Positions 46,756-56,468 of a DNA stretch of 64,000 bases are shown here, piece after piece. The notes beneath the pieces were generated by a model. It ran no database searches and was not told the origin of the DNA. It saw only the letters and a list, made by a program, of their open reading frames with translations. The translations under genes and the position numbers were made by a program. This DNA is from Arenibacter sp. F26102 (lineage in GTDB: Bacteria; Bacteroidota; Bacteroidia; Flavobacteriales; Flavobacteriaceae): NCBI RefSeq assembly GCF_023015865.1, contig NZ_JALKBC010000006.1, positions 186,001 to 250,000 of the forward strand. The letters are read 5' to 3'. The number at the start of each line of letters is the position of its first letter. Position 1 is the first letter of the stretch.

Positions 46756-48132
46756 CTAAACTTTCACAAAGTCGGTCCCATAAGGTTTTCTTTGGTTCCT
46801 GTACAACATGGCATTGGCTTTGTCATCATTAATAAACATTTCTTTCTCGTTGTCCCATTCCAATTTTCCATCGAATTGCATGGCAATATCACTGATCAGA
46901 CAGGTTACACATGCCTTGTGCCCTTTTTCAATAGGTGAAATTGGGGCTTTTCTTGTTTTAATGCAGTCCAACCAGTTCCCGTGCTGATCATCGATCTTCT
47001 CCAATTGGGTTTCGTTCTCACCAATTACCGATTCCAATATTTTTGGATCGGAAGCATTAAGAGCCTTACTGCTCTTTTCCTGATCCACGGGGTCGGAGGC
47101 TGAAGCCTGATAATCCCCTCGGGACACAAATATCCATCCGTCCGTACCCTCATAACGTATTCCGTTGGTATAACCGCCACTGGTGTAGACCGTAATTCCG
47201 TTGTCATATTCATGTTTTACAAAGAAATCTCCATGCACATTCCACAGTCCGGATTTCGGGAATTCCGCCAAAGCCTCTACAGATTTCGGCCCAGTTAATT
47301 CGGTATCCATTCCCCATGCCGCGGAATCGTAATGGTGTTGTCCCCAACCCGTGATCATTCCTGCACCGTAACTCCTTAGGCGAAGCCAACCCGGCCTACT
47401 GTAATCGTTCTGCGGGTGAACGCCAATTTCAGTGTACGGAACCTCTGGTGTTGACCCCAACCACATATCAAAATTCAAATTTTTGGGCACTGGCATTGCA
47501 GGTGCATCCGGTCCGGCCGGATCACCGGGAAGACCTATCTTAACGGTATGTATTTTACCAATGCGCCCATTTCTGACCAACTCGGCAGCGACCCTGAATT
47601 GGGGCATTGCCCTTTGCTGTGTTCCTACCTGAAGTATAACTCCCGTTTTTTGAACGGCATCACGTAACTGCTGCCCTTCCCTTACCGTAAGCGATGTTGG
47701 TTTTTGAAGGTATATATCCTTTCCAGCTAAAGCCGCTTCCATGGCAGGCTGGGAATGCCAGTGGTCCGGAGTACTGATTACCACGGCATCTATGTCCTTA
47801 TTTAGTAACATTTCGCGATAGTCATCATAGATTTTAGTATTCATGTATTTTTCCTTCCCCGTTTTCTCCTTGTAGAATTTGTCTACCAAAACCTTTGCAT
47901 CGGCAGCCCTTTTGGAATCCAGGTCACAGACCGCGACATATCGGGATTGATCAAACCTAATAGTATCGTGAATATCATGGTCACGGGCAATACGTCCACA
48001 ACCAATTTGCCCAATATTAATCTTGTTGCTAGGTGCATTTTTGCCAAATACACTTGCAGGAACTATGGTCGGAAATCCAACTACGGCCGCAGTGGTCAAT
48101 AAAGAGTTATTAATGAATTTTCTTCTTTGCAT
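46756..48132 (-). CDS. Gfo/Idh/MocA family oxidoreductase with twin-arginine-like leader
   Basis: A 458-residue protein. The leader MQRRKFINNSLLTTAAVVG resembles a Tat signal, then INIGQIGCGRIARDHD gives the NAD(P) site. DAVVISTPDHWHSQPAMEAA and KDIYLQKPTSLTVREG (the EKP-type motif) are typical of the family, as is the HHYDSAAWGMDTELTGP segment. Tat export with bound cofactor to the periplasm is plausible. It forms a set with the downstream lipoprotein at 45276 and the DUF6807 gene upstream. The substrate is probably a sugar or glycoside; unproven. Confidence 0.8.
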   Translation of the reverse strand: MQRRKFINNSLLTTAAVVGFPTIVPASVFGKNAPSNKINIGQIGCGRIARDHDIHDTIRFDQSRYVAVCDLDSKRAADAKVLVDKFYKEKTGKEKYMNTKIYDDYREMLLNKDIDAVVISTPDHWHSQPAMEAALAGKDIYLQKPTSLTVREGQQLRDAVQKTGVILQVGTQQRAMPQFRVAAELVRNGRIGKIHTVKIGLPGDPAGPDAPAMPVPKNLNFDMWLGSTPEVPYTEIGVHPQNDYSRPGWLRLRSYGAGMITGWGQHHYDSAAWGMDTELTGPKSVEALAEFPKSGLWNVHGDFFVKHEYDNGITVYTSGGYTNGIRYEGTDGWIFVSRGDYQASASDPVDQEKSSKALNASDPKILESVIGENETQLEKIDDQHGNWLDCIKTRKAPISPIEKGHKACVTCLISDIAMQFDGKLEWDNEKEMFINDDKANAMLYRNQRKPYGTDFVKV

Positions 48133-48201
48133 CTTTTTTGATTTTAAATTAATTCACAAATTATTTAGTTGAAAACATGGGTATCCCCCCTGCCCCTTTG
48201 T

Positions 48202-49428
48202 TTAATTATTAACAATTTTGGGCATTTCCGCAAAACTCTTCCAATAAGATTCCGCTTCCTCAACTGTAAGTTTGCCATCGAAAACCACCATCCTATATTT
48301 TAGACTATAATCTTTATTGGGCTCAATTTTCCATTCCTCGTGACGTATCGGGCAAAACTCAAAAAACATATCCCCCCTGCCCCCATTTCCATCAATGGGC
48401 CATATACCCATTGGTTCTGGGTGGGACCTATTTTCCGGATAACTTAAAAACAGGACACCATTGGTCCCCGCACCATCCACGGATTCCCCTGTTACCATAC
48501 ACCAGCGGGCGTTGGTGCCATCTGCAGTTAGGCGATCGTTGCCTTCCGAAGTAAGCACCGTACAATTATCCTTATGCCAGCGCTCTGTAAACCTCATCCC
48601 TAAACCTCCTCCATATCGATAGGCTTCAAATAGAATACCATTTCCTAAAGGGGAATTAAAATTAGATGTGTAATCTACCATATATCTATCTGGGCGACCC
48701 AAGTCCCAAACCTTAACGTCCAAATCTTCGTTCAAGGCTATTCGTTTATCCGCGGAAGCTTTTAGGTTAATATGTTCTTGACGGGCGTTGAAACCCCCAT
48801 ACACGGCCCCGGAATATGTATCATTAAAATCCTTAAAAAGCACCGTTCCTTGTCGCTCCACCAAATTCCAAAAATCGACCCGCTCCCCTTCAATCTGGGT
48901 ATGCGTCCACGGCCCCCATATGCCATAATGATGGTAATGGTCTGGAGGTTGAATTCGGCTAAGGGTATCTCCCGAGGGAGCAAGCAAAGGATGGAGGTAT
49001 CCGGATTTCCGAAAGATGGAATCCACACCTTCTGGAGGATAGGTCATTCCATATCTATACGTTAGCAAGGGTATGGAGCCTTTTGACAATTGTAGGTTTC
49101 CATTGCTTTTATTCAATGTTATTCCAGCAGAATCCGCTGTATTACCATCGGCTTTTTCAAGTTTATAATCGGCAATATTTTCAGGGGCATGTAAAAACCA
49201 AAGGGATTTCCCATTTTGATCAATTTGGAAAGGAACTTTACTACCTTCATAGGTCAAAGCCATACTATTCAAATCACCCCAGTCAAAATTGTTCAGGCTA
49301 TCCAGCTCTAAGGAGACTGGCGAGGTTTGCGAAACCCCGTCATTAATCACCATTCTAAATCCATTCTCGGTCTCACTGTTACATGATAGCAGCAAAATTA
49401 TACAACATCCGAAGAATATACGTTTCAT
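48202..49428 (-). CDS. DUF6807 (PmoA-like) lipoprotein
   Basis: A 408-residue secreted protein with a lipobox ending LLSC near residue 16. It belongs to the family once named methane oxygenase PmoA, now DUF6807, recognised by LLTYRYGMTYPPEG, PPDHYHHYGIWGPWTHTQIEG and NARWCMVTGES...GVLFLSYPENRSHPEPMG. No catalytic function is established for the family; it often co-occurs with Gfo/Idh/MocA and ThuA-like genes, as here. First gene of the minus-strand set 49428-45276. Confidence 0.75.
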   Translation of the reverse strand: MKRIFFGCCIILLLSCNSETENGFRMVINDGVSQTSPVSLELDSLNNFDWGDLNSMALTYEGSKVPFQIDQNGKSLWFLHAPENIADYKLEKADGNTADSAGITLNKSNGNLQLSKGSIPLLTYRYGMTYPPEGVDSIFRKSGYLHPLLAPSGDTLSRIQPPDHYHHYGIWGPWTHTQIEGERVDFWNLVERQGTVLFKDFNDTYSGAVYGGFNARQEHINLKASADKRIALNEDLDVKVWDLGRPDRYMVDYTSNFNSPLGNGILFEAYRYGGGLGMRFTERWHKDNCTVLTSEGNDRLTADGTNARWCMVTGESVDGAGTNGVLFLSYPENRSHPEPMGIWPIDGNGGRGDMFFEFCPIRHEEWKIEPNKDYSLKYRMVVFDGKLTVEEAESYWKSFAEMPKIVNN

Positions 49429-49890
49429 TATTATGGTTTTAAGGATGGAAATTACAAAATCAAATTAACTCATATCAATTAGATATTGCGGAAAGGACTT
49501 TGGGTGAACCCGACTTCCTGAAACCCCATTTCAATTTCCGGTTATACATCTTAAATATACTTTGGTTTTAATCGCATATAAAGCCCTAATCCAACCTGCT
49601 CCCTATTTTCCAATACAGCAATTTCCGAAATTGGCTGTACATTTTATCATAGCAATAAGCGGTAAACCGATACCATGGTTCCAATTCCAACAAATCTAAA
49701 TAATAGCAAGTTATTACGCAACCGATTGCATAAATATAATGATGCTTTTTAACGAAAAAAATAAATTATGTTCAACTTTTTTCTTTTAATATCTATTATT
49801 GCACATAATATTATTCCAATTTCTTCCAAGTGATTTGATAACTATATTTTATTCGTATTATTGTTGCGATTTAGGGCAACAATTAATGCT
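49429..49890. promoter_or_regulatory. Divergent control region with LacI-type operator
   Basis: A 462-bp spacer between the DUF6807 gene and the LacI gene. GCAACCGATTGC (49718-49729) is a LacI-type dyad of form GCAAnCGnTTGC with central CG. It could be the autoregulatory operator of the LacI gene and control the divergent set. No gene is seen in the spacer. Confidence 0.5.
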
Positions 49891-50904
49891 ATGGATAAAA
49901 GAATAACCATTTACGATTTGGCCAAAACACTGGGTGTTTCAGCCGGAACCGTAAGCAGGAGTCTTAACGACCATCCATCCATAAGTAAAAAAACCAAGGA
50001 TCGTGTAATTTCCAAGGCGAATGAACTGGGCTACAAAACCAATAAATTTGCAGTTAACCTGAGCAAACAAAAGTCGAACACCATCGGGGTCATAGTCCCC
50101 AAACTCAATTCCATCTTCATGTCGACCGTACTGGCAGGAATCGAAAAAATAGCCAATGAGGCCGGCTATAATCTGATTATCAGTCAGTCTTTGGAGTCTA
50201 TGGAAAAAGAGAAATTAAATGCAAAAACGCTCTACGACAGTGGAGTTGATGCCCTTTTGGTATCCTTGGCCTACGACACTACCGACTTTGATCATTTTAC
50301 AAACTACATTAGAAACAAAATACCGCTAATCTTCATTGATAGGGTACACAATTTGCCCAATTGTTCCACTATAATAATCGATAACAGATTGGCAGGATTT
50401 GAGGCCACCGAGCATTTGATAACACAGGGCTGCAAAAATCTCCTGTATATTAGCGGAAACCTTAAGCAAAATGTTTATTCAGAGCGATTGAAAGGGTTTC
50501 AGGAAGCGATGGCCAAGCACAATTTAGCATTTAACGATAACAATTTACTGGAATCTGACCTTAGTCTAGATAGTGTTAAACATGCTATGGCTCATATCAA
50601 CGATCTCAACGTACCATTTGATGGCCTGTTCGTGGCAAACGATTCCTTTGCGGCACACTGTTTAAAGGAGTTAAGAAAAGAAAAATATAAAATCCCACAG
50701 GACATAAAAGTAATCGGTTTTAATAACGATCCTATTTCGGAACTTGTTACCCCAACTTTAACAACCATTAATTACCCAGGTTACGAAATGGGAATCTTGG
50801 CTGGACAAAGTGTAATAAGTCAGTTGAATGGAAGTATCGACTTACAGGCTGCCAATTCCATTACCCTTAGACATAAATTGATAATAAGAGAATCTACACT
50901 TTAA
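49891..50904 (+). CDS. LacI-family transcriptional regulator of the hexuronate region
   Basis: A 337-residue regulator with LacI helix-turn-helix ITIYDLAKTLGVSAGTVSRSLNDH at the N-terminus and a sugar-binding-type effector domain. I start at the ATG at 49891, because the frame upstream opens with TTG and adds ten unconserved residues. Its position within the uronate genes and two LacI-type palindromes (42955 and 49718) suggest it controls them; the two palindromes differ in sequence, so it may recognise only one. The ThuA-like gene follows 12 bp later. Confidence 0.85.
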   Translation: MDKRITIYDLAKTLGVSAGTVSRSLNDHPSISKKTKDRVISKANELGYKTNKFAVNLSKQKSNTIGVIVPKLNSIFMSTVLAGIEKIANEAGYNLIISQSLESMEKEKLNAKTLYDSGVDALLVSLAYDTTDFDHFTNYIRNKIPLIFIDRVHNLPNCSTIIIDNRLAGFEATEHLITQGCKNLLYISGNLKQNVYSERLKGFQEAMAKHNLAFNDNNLLESDLSLDSVKHAMAHINDLNVPFDGLFVANDSFAAHCLKELRKEKYKIPQDIKVIGFNNDPISELVTPTLTTINYPGYEMGILAGQSVISQLNGSIDLQAANSITLRHKLIIRESTL

Positions 50905-50916
50905 TAAATATCTAAA

Positions 50917-51834
50917 ATGAACAAAACAGTTTACTCCTTAATTACATTCCTTTTTGTTGGAACGATCTTCGCCCAAAGCCCAGAAGAATTGCCAATAGAT
51001 GACCAATGGCTCGCCAAAATTGAATCACTTGCCCCTTCTGCACCCAGAGTTGCAGCGGAAACAAAAAAAATATTGGTTTTTTCGCAGCATACTGGATTCT
51101 ACCATTGGACCATTCCACACAACGACGAAATACTGAAAATCCTAGCAAGGAAATCGGGAGCATTTGAGATTACTATTGCCCATGACGTAGATAGTTTTGA
51201 TAAAAAAAATCTAAAGCAATACGATGCCATCATTTTAAACAATTCCAATCCCGCCGGACCTAAACGGGATTTGTTCTGGGATCTACTAAAAAAGAACACC
51301 ACCTTAAACGACATCACCATTGCCAAAATGGCGGCCGAATACGAAAAGAATTTAATGGATTACGTGGCCAAGGGCGGTGGCTTAATGATCATGCACGGTG
51401 CAATCACCGTACAGAACAATTCCAAGGAATTCAGTAAAATGACAGGAGGTAGCTTTGACTACCACCCTAAACAACAGGAAATGCACCTTAAAGAGGTTGA
51501 CCCCAATCATCCCATGGTTCAGGCCTTTAAAGGGAAGGGATTTACCCACGTGGATGAACCTTATTTTTTCAATAATGCTTATTCCGACTACAACTTTAGA
51601 CCTTTACTGTATATAGAAGCTGACAAATTGGAAGGTTTACGCAAAGAAGTTACCAACAACACTATCTACGTGTCCTGGATAAAAAGACATGGCAAAGGCA
51701 AGGTGTTTTACAGCTCCCCTTCCCATAACGCCCAGAGCATGGATAATCCGGAATTGCTTCAATTCTTTTTAGACGGCATGCAATACGTGGTGGGCGATTT
51801 AAAATGTGATGATAGCCCTATAGGAAAACCTTGA
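50917..51834 (+). CDS. Secreted ThuA-like domain protein
   Basis: A 305-residue protein with a signal peptide (MNKTVYSLITFLFVGTIFAQ) and a ThuA-like class-I-glutamine-amidotransferase-like fold: ILVFSQHTGFYHWTIPHN, GGGLMIMHGA and WIKRHGKGKVFYSSPSHNAQS. ThuA proteins take part in disaccharide or keto-sugar metabolism but their reaction is unresolved. It follows the LacI gene by 12 bp and ends in a strong terminator. Its neighbours make a role in sugar acid or glycoside turnover likely. Confidence 0.8.
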   Translation: MNKTVYSLITFLFVGTIFAQSPEELPIDDQWLAKIESLAPSAPRVAAETKKILVFSQHTGFYHWTIPHNDEILKILARKSGAFEITIAHDVDSFDKKNLKQYDAIILNNSNPAGPKRDLFWDLLKKNTTLNDITIAKMAAEYEKNLMDYVAKGGGLMIMHGAITVQNNSKEFSKMTGGSFDYHPKQQEMHLKEVDPNHPMVQAFKGKGFTHVDEPYFFNNAYSDYNFRPLLYIEADKLEGLRKEVTNNTIYVSWIKRHGKGKVFYSSPSHNAQSMDNPELLQFFLDGMQYVVGDLKCDDSPIGKP

Positions 51835-51864
51835 CCCAATCCCTTATCACTCAATAATATCATT

Positions 51865-51899
51865 AAAAAATGCGCACTCTAAAGGGGTGCGCATTTTTT
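51865..51899. terminator. Bidirectional intrinsic terminator
   Basis: AAAAAATGCGCAC (51865-51877) pairs with GTGCGCATTTTTT (51887-51899) across a 9-nt loop. It serves the ThuA-like gene on the plus strand and the convergent uxaC gene on the minus strand. Confidence 0.9.
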
Positions 51900-51946
51900 A
51901 TTTCGTGCTCTAAGCAGTCGCCCTATATGACCACTATTAAAAAGTA

Positions 51947-53353
51947 CTATTTATTAAAATCGAAAAAGTTTTTGGCGTTATAATAGGAGATATCCGATAC
52001 GATTCTTCCCAGCAATTTTTCATCGGCAGGCAATTCTCCATTTACTACATCTTTACCTATTAGATTACATAAGATTCTTCTAAAATATTCGTGTCTTGGA
52101 AAAGACAAAAAGCTTCTGGAATCGGTCAACATTCCTACAAAACAACTTAGAAGTCCCATATTGGAAAGCACATTCATTTGTTTTTCCATTCCGTCTTTCT
52201 GATCTAAAAACCACCATCCTGAGCCAAACTGCACCTTTCCCCTAACACTGCCGTCATTAAAATTACCAACCATGGTAGCTATAACTTCATTATCGGAGGG
52301 GTTAAGATTGTAGATTATAGTTTTGGCCAATTGATCTGTTCCGTCCAATTCATTTAAGAAACCGCTCAATGCACTAGCCTGTGAATAATCCCCAATAGAA
52401 TCGAAACCGGTATCCGGCCCCAATTTGGACAATAGCCTTTTATTATTGTCCCGGATGGCTCCTATATGGAATTGTTGCACCCATCCTTTTTTATGATAAG
52501 TCCTTCCTAAAAATAGTAACACCTGAGCCTTAAAATATTGTACTTCATCTACAGTTAGCGCCTTACCATCCATAACTTTTTTAAATAGACTTCCTGCATC
52601 ATAAGTCCCTTCCTTGAAATGATACAATTGCTCCAAACCATGGTCGGCCAGTCTTCCGCCCTGTTCATGGAAGTAATTAATTCTATTTTCCAAAGCAGCC
52701 AATAAATCATTGAAAGTTGTAATGTTGATATTGGAAGCCTCTCCCAATTTCTCCATATAGGCAACATATGAAGCTCCCTGCTCTATGGCAAATGTCTTAT
52801 CTGGACGGAAGGTTGGAAAAACTTTTGGCGTAATTCCTTTTTTCTTTATGCTCTTATGAAATTGAAGGGAGTCTATAGATTCATCCGTAGTACACAATGA
52901 CTCCACTTTTTGCTGCTGCAAAAGCCCAATGGTATTGTGGGAAGGTTGCTGCAACATGGCAGATGCTTTCTCATAAATTTCCTCGGCATTATCCGGCCCC
53001 AACAACTCTTGAATCCCAAAATAACGCTGCAATTCAAGATGTGTCCAATGGTATAAAGGATTCCTTACCGTATAGGGCACTGTCTCCGCCCATTTGAGAA
53101 ACTTTTCCTTATCTGTGGCATCTCCTGTTATGTAGCGTTCGTTTATCCCAAAAGCACGCATAGCACGCCATTTATAATGATCACCTGCCAACCAAGCCTG
53201 ACTTATATTTCCAAAAACCCGGTTATTGTCAATTTCTTGTGGAGGAAGATGATTGTGATAATCTATAATGGGCAACTCTTTTGCATAATTGTGGTATAAA
53301 GTTTTAGCAAAGTCGCTTTGCAAAAGAAAATCATCATTTATAAAAGTCTTCAT
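51947..53353 (-). CDS. uxaC: Uronate isomerase
   Basis: A 468-residue TIM-barrel enzyme that isomerises D-glucuronate to D-fructuronate and galacturonate to tagaturonate. The metal-binding IIDYHNHLPP is near residue 31, and the RAMRAFGINE, TDSRSFLSFPRHEYFRRILCNLIGKDV blocks are diagnostic of UxaC. The length is standard. It lies 71 bp after the cytochrome lipoprotein gene on the same strand. It supplies the substrate of the SDR and uxuA at 43-45 kb. Confidence 0.95.
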   Translation of the reverse strand: MKTFINDDFLLQSDFAKTLYHNYAKELPIIDYHNHLPPQEIDNNRVFGNISQAWLAGDHYKWRAMRAFGINERYITGDATDKEKFLKWAETVPYTVRNPLYHWTHLELQRYFGIQELLGPDNAEEIYEKASAMLQQPSHNTIGLLQQQKVESLCTTDESIDSLQFHKSIKKKGITPKVFPTFRPDKTFAIEQGASYVAYMEKLGEASNINITTFNDLLAALENRINYFHEQGGRLADHGLEQLYHFKEGTYDAGSLFKKVMDGKALTVDEVQYFKAQVLLFLGRTYHKKGWVQQFHIGAIRDNNKRLLSKLGPDTGFDSIGDYSQASALSGFLNELDGTDQLAKTIIYNLNPSDNEVIATMVGNFNDGSVRGKVQFGSGWWFLDQKDGMEKQMNVLSNMGLLSCFVGMLTDSRSFLSFPRHEYFRRILCNLIGKDVVNGELPADEKLLGRIVSDISYYNAKNFFDFNK

Positions 53354-53423
53354 CTTTATCCGGATTTAATTTTATTTCTTAATCTACGATCTTTTTCACT
53401 AAATGTCGCTCTACCCTTTAAGG

Positions 53424-55664
53424 CTATTTTCCAATGTGCTCATACAATTCCTCTGCTGTATACTCCATCCCGTCTTTAGACTTGACATCGCGAAGTTCCT
53501 TTATTTTTTCAGGCTTTAAACCCTTAGGGTTAACAGAGAATGCATTGGTCACATAGGATATTATATCCGATATATCCTTATCGGAAAGATTCTTATTGTA
53601 CTTAAGGCCTGGCATTTGATGGTTCTCATCATATAATTCCCCTCTAATTTTGAGGGGACCTTTTAGACCATGTAGAATAATAAGCCCCAATTGTTCCAAA
53701 TGCGTAGAAATATACTCTGACCCTACCAGTGGTGGTGCCAATCCGTTGATACCCTCCCCACTGGACGAATGACAGGAAGCACATATTTGACGGAACAGGA
53801 TGGCTCCATTAGTCCTGGAATCGGCTCTTGCAATTTTTGTTGAATAAATATAATTAGGTTTGTCGTTTCCTTTTCGTTCCACGCTTTCGGTTGTTAGACT
53901 GGCGAGGTCCGAATCCTTAAGCTTATTAAATTGCCCGAGTTGGGAGTCAAGGGCAGTAAGAACATCTTCCGACCCACTGACAATTGCCTCCTGATAAATT
54001 TTCTTATCACTGTATTTATTCGCCAAATCGTAAATTATGGGAAAAAATACTTCCTGATCGTATTTGGCCCAAATCCCTAGTGTTGTTGAAAGGTACAGAT
54101 CCAACATGGGGTCATTCCTTTTCAATAGTTCGGCAAAAAGAACTTTAGCTTTGGGAACATTTTTGTCAGAGGCATACTCTTCCATTAGGACTATGGCATG
54201 TGATGCAGCTTCGGGACCACCACTTTGAGCTAACTCTTGCAGGAAGTCGAAAGAAAGTGCATTAAGTCCCTTTAACACATAAAGGGCGTGCAGTTGGGAC
54301 AATGGACTATTATTGCCCAAAGCCATTTCTCTTAGTTCTGGGAGGGTTTCCTTATTATTTTTATGTATCAGATATTGTTGGGCACGATCACGTACCCACC
54401 CATTGGTATCCTTAAGTGATGCAACCAACTTGGATCCCGAAAAAGTCGCAAGATCGGGAATGCTCCTGGCTGGTATATTTTTGCTTCGTACCCTTAAGAT
54501 CCGACCATAATCCAGTATGGTATCCAATTTTTTCTGGGCCGATATCTTTTTTAAGTAAGGGCTCAAAAATGCATAATGCTGAATTACACCGCGGTGCATA
54601 TCTACCACATACATATTCCCATCTGGGCCAGTGGCCAGATTTACAGGGCGGAACCCTTCATCCGTAGAAGCCAAAAACTCCTTTCCCTGCCACGCTTGCT
54701 TGGCCTCAACCCTATCCCCGTAAAAAGATAGAATATTTCTTTTGATCAAATTGACTTCGGGCACACATACAAAAACATTCTGGTCGTAATCTTCAGGAAA
54801 CATCCCTCCCCTATATACCAATGGACCACAAGCAGCCGTAACATTAACCAATAGACTATCCTGGTCCAAAACTCCTTCTTCGTATCCCCGGTTTACAGAG
54901 GCGGCATGAAGGGGATAAACACGTTGATCTTTGGTCAAGGTCTCATCCACGCCTTTTTTGGGAACAAAATATTTATTACGGACCAATCTATTGGGCAGTA
55001 TATGATCGCCCAATAATTGAGTGGAATTGTTATTGTAATAAAGTCGCCCAAAATTATCATGGGAAATACCCCATTGCCCTCTCTGGGTAGTAGGTTCCTT
55101 TTTCCACACTCCATTCTTACGCTGATATCTGAAATTAGATTTGGCATTGTAGATCCAGTTGTCCAAATTCATCATTAAACCATTGGGCTGGTGTTCCGGA
55201 TTACCCACGGTAGCATAAAGTGAATCTACAAGAACCCGGTTTACCGGTTTATCATTCTCAATTTCCACAAACCACAGGTTAGGGGATTCTGCATACAAAA
55301 GTCCCCCGTACACCAAGGCCAAAGCTCTAGGCATTACCAAACTATCCAAAAATACCTTGGCATGGTCCATTATCCCATCCTCGTCAAGATCCTCAAGAAT
55401 TTTAATAGATCCACTTGGCAAATCTTCCCCATCACCCTCTAAATTGACCATAAACCCAGCCATTTCGGCTACCCAAATCCGTCCCTTAGAATCGAAATCT
55501 ATGGCAACGGGTGCTGTCAAAAGAGGTTCGGACGCCACCATTTCCAACTCAAAACCTTCTTCCACCGTATAATCCTCCAGTGAAATGCGAGGTTCATCAT
55601 AGGAAGGTTTACATGAAATAATGGTAAATGAAAGGGAAAGAAAAAAACAAAATAATAACCTCAT
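53424..55664 (-). CDS. PVC-type haem-binding dehydrogenase lipoprotein (beta-propeller, HEAT, cytochrome c)
   Basis: A 746-residue lipoprotein with lipobox ending IISC near residue 18. It has an N-terminal propeller (IDFDSKGRIWVAEMAGF, GPDGNMYVVDMHRGVIQH), HEAT-like repeats at about 400-590, and a C-terminal monohaem domain with ICASCHSSSGEG (CxxCH). It resembles the broken gene at 8749-11433 in overall design. Such proteins may oxidise sugars or alcohols at the cell surface and pass electrons to a cytochrome, but no substrate is known. Adjacent to uxaC, so a uronate-linked role is possible. Confidence 0.8.
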   Translation of the reverse strand: MRLLFCFFLSLSFTIISCKPSYDEPRISLEDYTVEEGFELEMVASEPLLTAPVAIDFDSKGRIWVAEMAGFMVNLEGDGEDLPSGSIKILEDLDEDGIMDHAKVFLDSLVMPRALALVYGGLLYAESPNLWFVEIENDKPVNRVLVDSLYATVGNPEHQPNGLMMNLDNWIYNAKSNFRYQRKNGVWKKEPTTQRGQWGISHDNFGRLYYNNNSTQLLGDHILPNRLVRNKYFVPKKGVDETLTKDQRVYPLHAASVNRGYEEGVLDQDSLLVNVTAACGPLVYRGGMFPEDYDQNVFVCVPEVNLIKRNILSFYGDRVEAKQAWQGKEFLASTDEGFRPVNLATGPDGNMYVVDMHRGVIQHYAFLSPYLKKISAQKKLDTILDYGRILRVRSKNIPARSIPDLATFSGSKLVASLKDTNGWVRDRAQQYLIHKNNKETLPELREMALGNNSPLSQLHALYVLKGLNALSFDFLQELAQSGGPEAASHAIVLMEEYASDKNVPKAKVLFAELLKRNDPMLDLYLSTTLGIWAKYDQEVFFPIIYDLANKYSDKKIYQEAIVSGSEDVLTALDSQLGQFNKLKDSDLASLTTESVERKGNDKPNYIYSTKIARADSRTNGAILFRQICASCHSSSGEGINGLAPPLVGSEYISTHLEQLGLIILHGLKGPLKIRGELYDENHQMPGLKYNKNLSDKDISDIISYVTNAFSVNPKGLKPEKIKELRDVKSKDGMEYTAEELYEHIGK

Positions 55665-55868
55665 TAATTAAGTAGTTTGTAGTCTGTATGTATACTTGAA
55701 AAGGCCACTAAAATAATGCAGTGGCAATTAAAATACTAATGGATTAATATATATTTGGCAAAATGCAGACAAATAGGAGCTATATGCTCTTAATTTGGCT
55801 TTTATCCATTAATAATTAGCACTTTTCCCAAGGAAAGTTTTCCTTCAACATACTATGACAAAGCTGTT

Positions 55869-56264
55869 TTAGCCCTGTATTTTTTTAATCAACTCACTTA
55901 TTTTGCTATCCGTTAAGGGCTTGGCAATAAAATCATTGACTATACCATATTGTTTGGCCTTCTCAATATCCCTGGAATCTATGGATGAACTTAAAATATA
56001 GACTTTAATGTTCTGCACATTGGAAAGTTTACTGAATTCATCCAAAAACTCCCATCCGTCCATTATGGGCATATTAAGGTCTAAAAAAATAACCTCAGGC
56101 AAACCCTCGTCAGATTCGAGCATAGTCACTATCATGTCCAAGGCTTCTTTCCCATTTTGAAAGACAATTATATTTGAAGCGAAACCATTATTCTTCAATA
56201 AAACTTTTGAGCCAAAAACAAAAATAGGATCATCATCAATGATACAGGTAGTATTAATTCCCAT
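55869..56264 (-). CDS. Single-domain response regulator (CheY-like)
   Basis: A 131-residue receiver domain without an output domain. The acidic pocket is D10-D11, the phospho-acceptor is D62 in IFLDLNMPIMDG, the Ser/Thr switch is in YILSSSID near residue 93, and the conserved lysine is in FIAKPL near 113. It lies 204 bp downstream of the multi-PAS kinase on the same strand and is its probable phosphorelay partner. Confidence 0.9.
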   Translation of the reverse strand: MGINTTCIIDDDPIFVFGSKVLLKNNGFASNIIVFQNGKEALDMIVTMLESDEGLPEVIFLDLNMPIMDGWEFLDEFSKLSNVQNIKVYILSSSIDSRDIEKAKQYGIVNDFIAKPLTDSKISELIKKIQG

Positions 56265-56468
56265 TCACTTTATAAATTATTATATTTTTTTCAATTCAAA
56301 AAAACCCATAGTCTTTTTAATCTATAGAATATGTTGGTTACCAATATCAGTAATATTTATTCATTTGGACATTAAGCACTTATTAAATAATTGTTAAAAT
56401 ATCAAACGGAATAATTTCCGGACATTTTCAAAAGTATTGCGAACATTATCCAGGGCTGTGATACCCAA

